From Verrucomicrobiaceae bacterium (lineage in GTDB: Bacteria; Verrucomicrobiota; Verrucomicrobiia; Chthoniobacterales; JAATET01), in NCBI GenBank assembly GCA_027488755.1, contig JAIYAZ010000129.1:1-56653 (forward strand): a stretch of DNA of 56,653 bases, written 5' to 3'. Position numbers and translations under genes: made by a program. The notes beneath the pieces were generated by a model. It had not been told where the DNA came from, did no database searches, and saw only the letters and a program-made list of their open reading frames with translations. Each line of letters starts with the position of its first letter. Position 1 is the first letter of the stretch. This document shows positions 12,601 through 19,501 of this stretch, piece after piece.

Positions 12601-15600
12601 CGGTGGCGGCGTTCACCTGGAGGGTGCCGCCCGTGGCGGTGAGGGGTCCGACGAGGGGCGTGTGGGCGTCGGTGCGGTTCGAGCGCAGGGTGCCGCCGGT
12701 GAGGGTGAACGGACCGACAAGGGCGCCGGTGGTGCCGCCGGTCGAGGGGCCGAGGTGGAGCGTGCCGGCGGAGAGCGTGGTGGGTCCGGTGAAGGTGGCG
12801 TTGCCGGCGAGGACGACGGAGCCGGCGCCGGCGAGAGTGAGGCCGGCATCCGGGCCGGTGGCGAGGACGGTGGCGTTGATCGTGAGCGTGCGGCCGCTGG
12901 CGACGTTCCAGGGTTGCGCGGCTGTGAGGAGGACCGGGGCGTTGACGGTGAGGCTCTGGCTGGCCGAGGCCATGTCGATACCGCCCGCGCCGAGCGTGAG
13001 ACTGCCGGAGCCGGTCGTGATGCCCACGGCGGCGGAGGGGCTCTGGATCTGGAGGCGCCAGACGGAGAGGCCGGCGCCGAGGCCGACGTTGGCGTTGGCG
13101 TAGGTGCCGTTCCACGACACGACGTCGAGGGCGGCGGGCAGTCCGGTCGGGGTCCAGCTCGCGGCCTGGTCGAGGGTGGTCGTGTTGTTGGCCTTCACGA
13201 AGGGGGCGGCGACGCCGCAGGTGAGCGTGGCGGCGGCGCTGGTGGCGTTGCCGTCCGCGTTGACGAGGACGACGTCGTAGGAGCCGGCGTTGGCGGCCTG
13301 GACGTTCGTGAGGGTGAGGGTTGCGGCGGTCGCGCCGGGGAGAGCGGTGCCGTTGCGGCGCCATTGGTAGGTGATGGGCGCGGCGCCGGTGGCGGTGACG
13401 CGGAAGGTCGCGTTGCCGCCGGCGGGAACGCCCTGGCTGGCGGGCGGGACGGTGACGACGGGCGGCCGCGTGACGTAATCGAGGGCGGCGGCCTCGCTGG
13501 TGACGGTGCCGTCGACGTTGGTGAGGACGACGTCGTAGCTGCCGGCGTCGGCGCTGGTCATGTTTCCAACGGTGAAGCTTGCGCCGGTCGCTCCGGGGAG
13601 GGCGGAGCCGGCCTTGCGCCATTGGTAGGTGATCGGCATGGCCCCGGTGGCGGCGACGGAAAACGTGACGCTGTCGCCGGCGGAGGCGGATTGCGGGGCG
13701 GGCTGGCCGGTGATGACGGGCGGCTGGGCGGTGTAGGAGAGCGCGGCGGAGGCGGAGGTGACGCTGCCGTCGGCGTTGCTGACAACGACGTCGTAGCTGC
13801 CGGCGTCGGCCGGTTGGATGTTGGCGAGGGCGAGCGTGGCGGCGGTGGCGCCGGGGAGGTCCACGCCGTTGCGACGCCATTGGTAGCTGAGCGGGTTGAG
13901 GCCGGTGGCGGCGACAGAGAAGGTGGCGTTTCCGCCGACGGACGCGCTGACGGGCGCGGGCTGGGAGGTGAGGACGGGGATTTGCGTGGTGTAGGTGAGC
14001 GCGGCCACGCTGCTGGTCGCGGTGCCGTCCACGTTAGTCACGATGACGTCGTAGTTGCCGGCGTCGGCGACCTGGAGGTCGGAGAGTTCCAGCGCGGCGA
14101 AGGTCGCCCCGGCGAGGGGCACGCCGTCCTTGCGCCACTGGTAGAAGAGCGGGGAGACGCCGGCGGCGGCCACGGTGAAGGTGACGCTGCCGCCGTGGCT
14201 GCGGGTGGCGGCCAAAGGCTGGGTGGTGATGGACGGAGGCTGCGCGTCGTAGGTGAGGTCCGCCGCGGGACTGATCGTGGAGCCGTCGAAGTTCGTGACC
14301 ACGACGTCGTAGCGGCCGGTCTCGGCCCAGCGAACGTTGCCCACGGTGAGGGTCGGCGACGTCGCGCCGGCGAGGTCGACGCCGTTGCGACGCCATTGGT
14401 AGGTGAGCGTGCCGGGTCCGGTGGCGGAGACGGAGAACGTGACCGAGCCACCGTAGGCCGAGGACGTGGACGCGGGCGCGGTGGTGATCGACGGCGGTTG
14501 CGGCACGTAGGTGAGCGCGGCCGCGTCGCTGGTGGTGGAGCCGTCGGCGTTGGTCACGACGACGTCGTAGCTGCCGGCGTCGGCGGCCTGGACGTTCGTG
14601 AGGGCGAGGGTCGCGGCGGTCGCGCCGGGGAGGTCGGCGCCGTTGCGACGCCATTGGTAGCTGAGCGGGAGGGCGCTGGTGGCGGTGACGTTGAAGGTGG
14701 CCGAGCCGCCCGCGGAGGCCGATGCCGCCTGGGGTGGCGCGGTGATGACCGGTTTTTGGAGGGCGTGGAACTGGCCGAGCTGGATGGTGTTGCCGGACTT
14801 CGTGACAACGAAGCCGTTGATGCCGTCGGGCAGCGGGAGGGTGCGACCGAAGGCGACGTTGCTGAAGTTGCCGGAGAGGCCGCCGGGGGCGTTGAGGAGG
14901 GTGAAGGTGGCGTTGGCCGGGGGCGTGTATCCGCCGATGAGTTGGACGCTGAGGTTGCCGGCGATGACGGCGCTGCCGCTGACGCTGAGGTAGTCGTATT
15001 GGCCGGTCTGGAATCCGCTGGCCTGGGTGGCTCCGCCGATGTCGATGGCGAGCAGGGCATTCGCGCCGAGGGAGTAGTTGCCGGTGAGGACGGTGCGGCC
15101 GGCGGTGCCGAGGTCGCCGGGCGCGAGGGTGCCGGCGGTTTGGACGAGGGTCGTGGCGGTGAGGCTGCTGTTGCTGCCGTTGAAGCCGGCGCCGGGGGAA
15201 AGGATGGCGGCGGCGAGGGTGCCGCCGGTCCAGACGAAGGCGCGGGTTTGGTTGGCCCCGCCGGTGCTGGGGGTCTGGAGGGTGCCGCGCACGACGAGGC
15301 GGCCGCCGGGCTGGAGGAGGACGGTGTTGGCCTCGGGGGCGGTCTGGTTCGTGCTGGTGCCGATGACGAGGTTCGCGGTGCCGATGAGGGCGGTGCCGCC
15401 ATTGCCGACGATAAGGGCGTTGTTTTCGGCGGCGGAGTTCGCCGCGCCGAGACCGAGCACGAGGCCGTTCGCGCTGAAGGTGCCGCTGCCGCCGGCGGTG
15501 CTGTCGACGGAGATCGAGAGGCCGTTGTTGAAGGAGGCGTGGCCCTCGGCGACGGTGCCGTTGAAGGTGAGCGAGCCGTGGCGGACGTTCCAGGTGCCGT

Positions 15601-18600
15601 GCTCGAAGCCGGGCGCGGCGACGTTCACGGCGGCGCCGTTGAGGAGGTGGGCGGTGCCGGCGAACTGGGCGCCGGTGTTGTTGCGGCCGATCTTGCCGAG
15701 GTTCCACGTGCCGCCGTCGAAGGTCGTCGTGTAGGCGATGCCGGCGGCGGAGTTGTAGCCGAAGTAGGCGAAGCTGACGGTGCCGTTGCCGGTGACCTGG
15801 AGGGTGGCATTCGCGCCGTTGGCGGGTTTGTAGTAGGAGAACGCGGAGCCGTCGGTGAAGACGAGGGTTTTGCCGCCGGCGAAGGTGTTGTTGTCGTTGA
15901 TGCCGCCGAGGCTGCCGTTGCCGCTGATGGGGCCGAGGCCGCGGATCGCGGTGGTGTTGCTGAGGGTAATCTGGCCCTGGTTGAGGATGGGGCCGGTGAG
16001 CGAGCCGCCGCCGAGCTGGGCGAGGCCGGTGGCGACGAGCGGGAGTTCGTTGGCGTTCGGGCTGGCGGGCGCGGAGCCCGCGGCGATGGAGAGCGCGCCG
16101 AGGAGGGTGCCGTTGTTGATGAAGTTGGCGGTGGCGTTGCCGGTGGAGACGCCGACGGAGACGTTGCCGGAGAGGGTTCCGTTGGCGGTGAGGCTGAGGG
16201 TGGTGCCGGTGGCGATGGTGGTGGGGCCGCCGAAGGTGTTGTTGCCGCCGAAGCTCACACTGCCGGTGCCGGCGAGGGCGAGGGCGCGGTTCTGCCCGGC
16301 GTCGGAGATGACGCCGTTGATCGTGATGCTGCGGCCGGAGCCGAGGACCCAGGTCTGCGGGTTGCCGAGCACGACGGGGGCGGAGATGGCGAGGTTCTGC
16401 GTGGAGGCGGAGAGGTCAAGCCCGGTGCCGAGGCTGGCGACGAGCGTGAGCGGGCCGGTGCCGGGCGTGAGGGAGACGGGGAGCGAGGGGCTGGCGACGA
16501 GGAGTTTTTCCACGGCGAGGCCGGCACCGAGCGGGGCGGTGGCGCTGGCGTAGGCGCCGGTCCAGGTCACGGTGTCGACCGCGGAGGGGTTGCCAACGGG
16601 GGACCAGCTCGCGGCCTGGTCGAGGGCGGTCTGGTTGTCGGCCTTGGTGAAGCCGACGCCGCAGGTGAGGTTCGCCGAGGCGCTGGTGGCGTTGCCGTCG
16701 TAGTTCGAGAGCACGACGCGGTAGCCGCCGGCGTCGGCGGGTTGGACGTTGGTGAGGGCGAGGGTGGCGGCGGTCGCGCCGGGGATGGTGGCGCCGTTCT
16801 TTTCCCATTGGTAGCTGATGGGCGTGCCGCCGGTGGCGGTGATGGTGAAGGTGGCGTTGCCGCCGGCGGGGACGGTGACGGGCTGCGGCGGCGCGACAAC
16901 GACGGGGGGCGCGGCGTTGTAGGTGAGGGCGGCGGCGGCGCTGGTGACGGAGCCATCGAGGTTGGTGAGGACGGCGTCGTAGCTGCCGGCGTCGGCGGCC
17001 TGGACGGCGGGGAGATTGAGGGTCGGGTCAGTGGCCCCGGGGATGGGAGTGCCGTCTTTGCGCCACTGGCACGTGATCGGCGCGAGGCCGGTGGCGTTTA
17101 CGCTGAAGGACACGGCGTCGCCGTAGACGGCGGTGACCGCGGCTGGCTGGCTGGTGACGACGGGCGGCTGGAGGGTGTAGGCGAGGGAGACCGCGGTGCT
17201 CGTGACCGTGCCGTCGAGGTTGGTGAGGACGACGTCGTAGGAGCCGGCGTTGGCGGCCTGCATGGCGGGGATCGTGAGGGTGGCTCCGGTTTCCCCGGGA
17301 AGGGGATCGCCGGCCTTGCGCCATTGGTAGGTGATCGGGGCGAGGCCGGTGGCGACCACCGAGAAGGTGACGGACTGGCCGTAGCCGGCGGACTGCGCCT
17401 CGGGGGCCGTGGTGATGACGGGCGGGAGCGGGACGTAGGTGAGCGCGACGGCGGCGCTGGTGGTGACGCCGTCGCTGTTGGTGAGGACGACGTCGTAGCT
17501 GCCGGCGTCGGCGGCCTGGACGTTGGTGAGGCTGAGCGTGGCGGTGGTGGCGCCGGCGATGGGGACGCCGTTTTTCCGCCACTGGTAGGTGACGGGGAGC
17601 AGGCTATCGGCGCTGACGCTGAAGGTGGAGTTGCCGCCCGCGGAGGCTGATGCCGCCTGGGGCTGGGCGGTGATGGCGGGTTTCTGGAGCGCGTGGAACT
17701 GGGTGAGCTGAACGGTGTTGCCGGACTTGAGGACGACGCAGCCGTTCACGCCGTCGGCGAGCGGGAGGGTGTCCCCGAAGGCGACGTTGGCGAAGTTGCC
17801 GGAGAGGCCGCCGGTGGCGTTGAGGATGGTGAAGGTCGCGTTCGCGGCGGGGGCGTAACTCGCGAGCGTCTGGACGGTGAGATTGCCGGCGAGCTGCGCG
17901 GTGCCACTAACGGTGACGTAATCATACTGCCCGGTCTGGAATCCACTGGCCTGCGTGGGGCCGGCGACGTCGACGGCGAGCGTGGCGTTGGCGCCGAGGC
18001 TGTAGTTGCCGGTGATCACGGTGCGGCCGGCGGTGCCGGCGTCGCCCGGCGCGAGGGTGCCGCCGCGTTGGGTGAGCGTTCCGACGGCGGTGGAGTCGGC
18101 CACGGGGTTGGAAAGCGAGGAGGAGGCGCCGAGGTTGGTCGCGGTGACGGTGCCGGCGGCCAGCACGCCGCCCTGGAAGTTGAAGTTGTTGATGCCGCCG
18201 GTGGCGTTGGCGGAGCTGGTGCCCAGCACGGCGCCGGCGACGCGGAGCGTGCCGCCCGTGAGGGTGTAGGCGCTTTTGACGTTGGCGACGGAGCCGCCGA
18301 TGCGGAGGTCCTTCATGGTGGCGTTGCCGGTGAGGCCGAAGCTGACGATGCCGCCGGATTGGGTGAAGTTGCTGGAATAACCGCCGCCGAGGGTGGAGGG
18401 GCTGGCGGTGGCGGCGACCTCAAGGGTGCCGGCGCTGACGTTGACGGTGGCCGCGCCCATGCCGGCGGAGCTGCCGTCGGAGCCGGGGGAGAAGCGGTCG
18501 GCGAGAATCCGGAGCGTGCCGCCGTCGACGGTGATGACGGATTCGCTGTTGCTGGAGCCGATGAAGCGGCCGCTGGTGGTGACGTTGAGTTCGCCGCCGC

Positions 18601-19303
18601 TGACGCGGAGGGTGCCGCGGAGGGAGGCGTTGGTGTTGTTCGTGCCGAGCTGCGCGACGTTCCAGATGCCGCCGACGACGCGGAGGGTGCCGTTGATCGG
18701 GGTGGTGCCGTTGTAGGTGCCGGTCTGCGGGAGGTTGCGGATGCTGCCGCCCTGGCCGCCGGCGGGGAAGGTGACGGTGGTCGTGGCGTTGCCGCCGAGG
18801 AGGATGGTGGCGGCGGAGTCGTTGCGGATCTGGCCGATGGTGGAGTTGCCGGTCGGGGCGAGCGTGAGCGTGCCGTTGCCGGTTTTTGTGACGATGTTGG
18901 CGGCGACGGCGTTGAGCGGGACGGTGAGCGTGGCGTTGACGGCGGTCGCGATGGTGGTGGCGTTCACGCCGAAGGTGAGCGTGCCGTTACCCGTGCCGGC
19001 GAGGAGGTAGGTGCCGGCACCGGTGGCGTTGAAGGTGAGGCCGGCGGTGGTGATGGCCGTGCCGATGGTGACGGTGCCCGCGGTGCCGACGCCCGCGCCG
19101 AAGACCGCAAGGTCAGGCGTGGCGTTGTTCCAGGTCGCGGTGCCGGCGTTCCAAGTGGCGGGGCCGAGGCTCCAGGTCCCGGGACCATCCTGGTTGCCGG
19201 CGGTGACGGGATCGGCGTCCCATACGAGGGTGGCGGCGATCGAGTCGGCTGCGGGCAGCAGAAGACACAATACGCCCAGTGCGATGGGGAAGGGGGAACG
19301 CAT
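3692..19303 (-). CDS. Giant 5203-residue secreted multidomain protein with heparinase/alginate-lyase-like domain
   Basis: One uninterrupted 15.6-kb frame with a signal peptide at 1-24. Modules in order (approximate residues): beta-strand repeats 25-535; four Ig-like domains 541-877; beta-strand repeats 884-1514; six Ig-like domains 1517-2034; beta-strand repeats 2037-2594; one Ig-like domain 2601-2687; LamG/concanavalin-like 2694-2934; three PKD/cadherin-like domains 2960-3230; a lyase-like (alpha/alpha)-toroid plus sandwich 3257-3970 with the heparinase II/III-type motif HSHGD near 3650; seven FN3 domains 3977-4634; two HYR domains 4637-4797; another concanavalin-like domain 4804-4987; FN3 4994-5077; and a C-terminal module with the Ca-binding-type stretch DADPDGDG. 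No autotransporter barrel and no PEP-CTERM signal were seen. It probably acts at the cell surface or is released, binding and cleaving a uronate polysaccharide. Its stop is 172 bp before the esterase gene; upstream it is separated from the polysaccharide operon by a terminator. Confidence 0.9.
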   Translation of the reverse strand: MRSPFPIALGVLCLLLPAADSIAATLVWDADPVTAGNQDGPGTWSLGPATWNAGTATWNNATPDLAVFGAGVGTAGTVTIGTAITTAGLTFNATGAGTYLLAGTGNGTLTFGVNATTIATAVNATLTVPLNAVAANIVTKTGNGTLTLAPTGNSTIGQIRNDSAATILLGGNATTTVTFPAGGQGGSIRNLPQTGTYNGTTPINGTLRVVGGIWNVAQLGTNNTNASLRGTLRVSGGELNVTTSGRFIGSSNSESVITVDGGTLRILADRFSPGSDGSSAGMGAATVNVSAGTLEVAATASPSTLGGGYSSNFTQSGGIVSFGLTGNATMKDLRIGGSVANVKSAYTLTGGTLRVAGAVLGTSSANATGGINNFNFQGGVLAAGTVTATNLGASSSLSNPVADSTAVGTLTQRGGTLAPGDAGTAGRTVITGNYSLGANATLAVDVAGPTQASGFQTGQYDYVTVSGTAQLAGNLTVQTLASYAPAANATFTILNATGGLSGNFANVAFGDTLPLADGVNGCVVLKSGNTVQLTQFHALQKPAITAQPQAASASAGGNSTFSVSADSLLPVTYQWRKNGVPIAGATTATLSLTNVQAADAGSYDVVLTNSDGVTTSAAVALTYVPLPPVITTAPEAQSAGYGQSVTFSVVATGLAPITYQWRKAGDPLPGETGATLTIPAMQAANAGSYDVVLTNLDGTVTSTAVSLAYTLQPPVVTSQPAAVTAVYGDAVSFSVNATGLAPITCQWRKDGTPIPGATDPTLNLPAVQAADAGSYDAVLTNLDGSVTSAAAALTYNAAPPVVVAPPQPVTVPAGGNATFTITATGGTPISYQWEKNGATIPGATAATLALTNVQPADAGGYRVVLSNYDGNATSASANLTCGVGFTKADNQTALDQAASWSPVGNPSAVDTVTWTGAYASATAPLGAGLAVEKLLVASPSLPVSLTPGTGPLTLVASLGTGLDLSASTQNLAISAPVVLGNPQTWVLGSGRSITINGVISDAGQNRALALAGTGSVSFGGNNTFGGPTTIATGTTLSLTANGTLSGNVSVGVSTGNATANFINNGTLLGALSIAAGSAPASPNANELPLVATGLAQLGGGSLTGPILNQGQITLSNTTAIRGLGPISGNGSLGGINDNNTFAGGKTLVFTDGSAFSYYKPANGANATLQVTGNGTVSFAYFGYNSAAGIAYTTTFDGGTWNLGKIGRNNTGAQFAGTAHLLNGAAVNVAAPGFEHGTWNVRHGSLTFNGTVAEGHASFNNGLSISVDSTAGGSGTFSANGLVLGLGAANSAAENNALIVGNGGTALIGTANLVIGTSTNQTAPEANTVLLQPGGRLVVRGTLQTPSTGGANQTRAFVWTGGTLAAAILSPGAGFNGSNSSLTATTLVQTAGTLAPGDLGTAGRTVLTGNYSLGANALLAIDIGGATQASGFQTGQYDYLSVSGSAVIAGNLSVQLIGGYTPPANATFTLLNAPGGLSGNFSNVAFGRTLPLPDGINGFVVTKSGNTIQLGQFHALQKPVITAPPQAASASAGGSATFNVTATSALPLSYQWRRNGADLPGATAATLALTNVQAADAGSYDVVVTNADGSTTSDAAALTYVPQPPSITTAPASTSSAYGGSVTFSVSATGPGTLTYQWRRNGVDLAGATSPTLTVGNVRWAETGRYDVVVTNFDGSTISPAADLTYDAQPPSITTQPLAATRSHGGSVTFTVAAAGVSPLFYQWRKDGVPLAGATFAALELSDLQVADAGNYDVIVTNVDGTATSSVAALTYTTQIPVLTSQPAPVSASVGGNATFSVAATGLNPLSYQWRRNGVDLPGATAATLALANIQPADAGSYDVVVSNADGSVTSASAALSYTAQPPVITGQPAPQSASAGDSVTFSVAATGAMPITYQWRKAGSALPGATGASFTVGNMTSADAGSYDVVLTNVDGTVTSEAAALDYVTRPPVVTVPPASQGVPAGGNATFRVTATGAAPITYQWRRNGTALPGATAATLTLTNVQAANAGSYDVVLVNADGNATSAAATLTCGVAAPFVKANNTTTLDQAASWTPTGLPAALDVVSWNGTYANANVGLGAGLSVWRLQIQSPSAAVGITTGSGSLTLGAGGIDMASASQSLTVNAPVLLTAAQPWNVASGRTLTINATVLATGPDAGLTLAGAGSVVLAGNATFTGPTTLSAGTLHLGPSTGGTTGALVGPFTLTGGTLRSNRTDAHTPLVGPLTATGGTLQVNAATGSFTLNATNLPAGSTNTITTVTGTAGASFIVQGAVGANLTFGSSLTGLNLVVREGSVLFTTNGGSSNFRIEGGSFTSNATDRFQLATANQTLTVTGGSVDLTRSAQFGLRLGGSGSASQSGAQNVTANQTGGSVRATTLNLGGTDTSATKNPSYLLAGGAFTLTNNGTGALQLGADAAGNGTATFTLAGGRLVVPGNITGMQSGAKQVFAFTGGTLVTANVTATNLRDQPLSANGTLVQSGGTLAPGDIGFAGRTGITGGYVLGANATLAVDLAGSVPATSFQNGSYDVVAVTGNVTLAGNLTIALPPGYTPGPASTYTILTAGNISGNFSNQSGGYVNTTDGQGKMLVTNTGTALVLGGYTLIVPPSAPPAITTQPVASSVDQNGTTTLSVNATGTGLSYQWQLNGVDIVGATNPTLTVTGQPQSTGQYQVVVSNSAGSVTSDKAPLSTNLTWTDPLAFRFTMDQTPSLGANITDATGRVNGQIFGGVAPASIAGATAYAGSAWDFTGANGYLRANANPTLQSIGDLSKGTGLTISFWVNSTFKAANQVIAQLGNTISIVTSQTVGAHADDIEVILGSSGALVNHMVALPSKPYGSPTYAGGNFTFMDGTWHHFVVTFDYGSSSGNIKFYVDGAQLTPAYPWLPVTDLPFTGSFHSPTGALSIGASTTGGSSLSGNAGNTKLDQLAVFNAVLTPAEVAQLYKTEGIANYAPRVLPMIDNPQVLFPVGASSVNATLKGSAADDGLPSGNLTVTWSKVSGPGTVTFSNPATLNPVATFSAPGSYVLALTASDGSLSNSARLKVNVVQNAAPTVYASIKGAPSASVLTTAGSVDLSGAAEDDRITGGNVTYSWTQLSGPGSAGFSAANSANTTVTLPATPGTYVFQLTAGDGQLSNSTTVSVTVAANLPPTITSTFAATPMILWSANATATLNAAATPALAGNPVTYQWSQLKGPGNASFTNAASANTTATFSAPGLYQLQLAATAGNLTSTRTTWINALERSPGFTPPTGKRVLPLQPGPFVHPKLFFTDEQRPEFYARAMTDPIASSGYQAVLSNLNATVYNASHPYGQAYNQMKAGNTAYNIMAVVNDEQRYPILGTTGSGYWGMLGTACYVAWLNQDTAKLRELATVIANSARSQLRDGPTYRWCGNSLAFCYDVAFNAMSEDQRVVTRALMLSITTGATMKQAGWPDYILNNNQIISMNGDQYLWAYMVMEGETSRLDAAAYLANMNNFQIFLKSWGFSEKGWGIEGYNYGQGGLMVAAQVALAYRGKEDLFDTSRLYNCLLALFYEMEPGATGDPAALALQLSHFDTDSGWYEFLFHPFILKYLYPNDPLADWVYRNTLRHSGANVGPLLRAMFGTAPLPGNPNWQSVASAKGISLSVLDPQRGIGIARSDWSTDGLRLDFDCRSMPSGHSHGDAGNWNLYGAGRPWVAEGGYGVAPNEVHSTVMIDGKGSSPSAYLGGTIQPARFIDWSDNGLYVLGAGDPSFAYNYNTITPTRAFNSGWTKRKLTYPGWQPPTPIQDPSNNADFDAALMVDGNATTPTLFNGVQRAFRSTLLVRGDTATGSRPYTIIVDDIQKDAAARTYSWVVNTTNNNLSGYGYPYGNDMALLSATNTEALMYHAADGNGTASQQPLCLVRVLQGNGTASPIWLDKTPVPNSPNDSRTNNVTRLRIDRASVVAPNFKVLLYPHKAGEALPVTSWNAAGDTLTVSVPNTLGGNVTDTVTFASNADGRTRINVVRTSTGSAPAAPAGLTVTPGNGQATLSWNATAAATGYQVKLAATAGGPYGVIQTLGNVTTTTAVNLSGNATAYFVVSALNAAGEGPNSAERSALILPVTAALAAPAAVTPTVTGNQVGLTWNAVAGAWGYNVAFNSNAIGSTAPVSQDFNLNATTWTSSALQPNVVYTLAVSAVNVRGKGSETTLSLVLTDPISGAALQPPRAFWATAGLRQHTLSWTASSGATSYNVQRSTTSGGPYTTVASNVVGTTFTDTLLADATTYYYVVTAVSASGESPDSNQLSAKTLASTAVTAIPAVPTGVAARAGNAQAQVTWNFVPGATGYNVKRSTTSGSGYTTVGANVTTTSYTNTGLTNNTTYYYVVSARNGLGESGNSTQVSARPSTTVAIPPVPRGLAATVGVASGQVNLAWTAAYTATNYRVYRASASGGTYTNVSGNITATTFNDTGRPNGVACYYVVTAANTAGESAVSTEVLAFPTVPLASPGTPAGLQASVTSPTSVQLTWGAAPAANGTTRYNLKRATTSGGPYTTVSANNAATSFLNTGLAAGTTYYYVVTALNNNPVTPESAASAPVAITLPPAAPAGVTVTPGAGQVGVSWSSVAGATGYSVYRASSPGGPFTLLAGGLTGTSYTDLSYTENQTFYYYVVATTNGGQSNFGSTSANATTQTIPAPTLGLPTSRTVEATGPGGAVVPYAPTAADYFGVALTPAVNPPGGSLLALGNTTVTVQATDAYGKSASGSFFVNVVDTTAPALTLPGNRTVAATSPAGAVVSFPASAADLVGGARSVTAQPASGATFPIGTTTVNATASDAAGNSATGSFTVTVTAPDLPPPWSLQAVGNVSGGIPGTAGCFRATGQFRLTDGNGDLASGANDAFTYVCQPWTGDGVLTARIASLTAADPQAKVGLMVRENLTAGARHAFIGLSAEGNASFQTKTTPGGNLTVTTTPAAAPTWIRLVRSAGVFTAFRSADGLNWTPLGSSVPGAFAGPGGYAGLVLAAGTPGTTATAVIDQVTFETYPAPPSGFTATPGTGLVSLAWNPVPTATGYHVKRATAADGLYALLAGGWLGTSYADTGLTAGSTFFYVVTATNAVGEGNPSVVLAAGPSGALAAWRQTYFGTSINAGNAADDADPDGDGLPNLFEYAIGTIPTSANGTNPVVQSVANNHLRITFPRRADPAITYIVEATNSLATGNWSPIWSSTGVANQPGNVTVTDTVDITTQPSRYLRLRVTSP
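5400..7375 (-). repeat. Tandem fibronectin type III coding repeats (seven units)
   Basis: About 265-290-bp units each encode an FN3 domain with the recurring pattern TTYYYVVxAxN and GGPYTTV. They sit directly after the lyase-like domain of the giant protein. FN3 arrays commonly act as spacers or wall/polysaccharide-binding linkers in secreted carbohydrate-active enzymes. Confidence 0.85.
13195..14755 (-). repeat. Tandem Ig-like domain repeats, block 2 (six units)
   Basis: Six units of about 255-260 bp encode Ig-like domains with the recurring core SYQWRRNG, LPGATAATL and ADAGSYDVV. The DNA is highly similar between units, for example around the ATTGGTAG...CCGGG segments, so unequal recombination or assembly collapse is possible here. 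Confidence 0.85.
16665..17685 (-). repeat. Tandem Ig-like domain repeats, block 1 (four units)
   Basis: Four units of about 250-260 bp encode the same Ig-like fold as block 2, with YQWRKNG and AGSYDVVLTN as the recurring core. The beta-strand block before each Ig block ends in closely similar sequence, ending in FHALQKP, so a beta-strand-plus-Ig cassette appears to have been duplicated as a unit. Confidence 0.85.
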
Positions 19304-19359
19304 CTGGGGGGATGGGCTGGGGGCAGAATAATTTCCGCGCGGACGGATGCACGATAATT

Positions 19360-19402
19360 TTGCGGCGAAGTTTTATGCGTTATTCGCATTTCTTGCGGCG
19401 AA
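19360..19402 (-). promoter_or_regulatory. Palindrome flanked by direct repeats upstream of the giant gene
   Basis: The inverted repeat ATGCG-TTATT-CGCAT (19375-19389) is centred between two identical 10-mers, TTGCGGCGAA, at 19360-19369 and 19393-19402, which are 33 bp apart (about three helical turns). The element lies 57-99 bp ahead of the giant gene start and just after the terminator of the upstream operon, so it is a likely promoter/operator. The regulator is unknown. Confidence 0.5.
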
Positions 19403-19408
19403 CGCCGG

Positions 19409-19448
19409 AAAAAATGCGCCCCGCTGCTTGGGAAAAGCGGCGGGGCGC
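19409..19448 (-). terminator. Intrinsic terminator of the polysaccharide operon
   Basis: On the minus strand a perfect 9-bp GC stem, GCGCCCCGC / GCGGGGCGC, with a 15-base loop is followed by ATTTTTT. It lies 53 bp after the stop of the sialate O-acetylesterase gene and separates the seven-gene operon from the giant-protein gene. Confidence 0.9.
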
Positions 19449-19501
19449 GCGGAAGGCGAAAGCGGGCGGAGTGGTCCCCTCCCCTCGCCGGCGGCGGGGC
19501 G

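Noticed and set aside
6746-17650. A 3634-codon open frame on the plus strand opposite the giant protein
   Set aside because: Its translation is a low-complexity Gly/Glu/Val/Ala/Arg string with no domain, caused by GC-rich codon bias of the minus-strand gene. The minus strand encodes recognisable domains throughout.
11240-19230. Periodic repeats that could suggest a CRISPR or satellite array
   Set aside because: Units are about 250-260 bp, in frame, and encode Ig-like and beta-strand domains; there are no short identical repeats with unique spacers.
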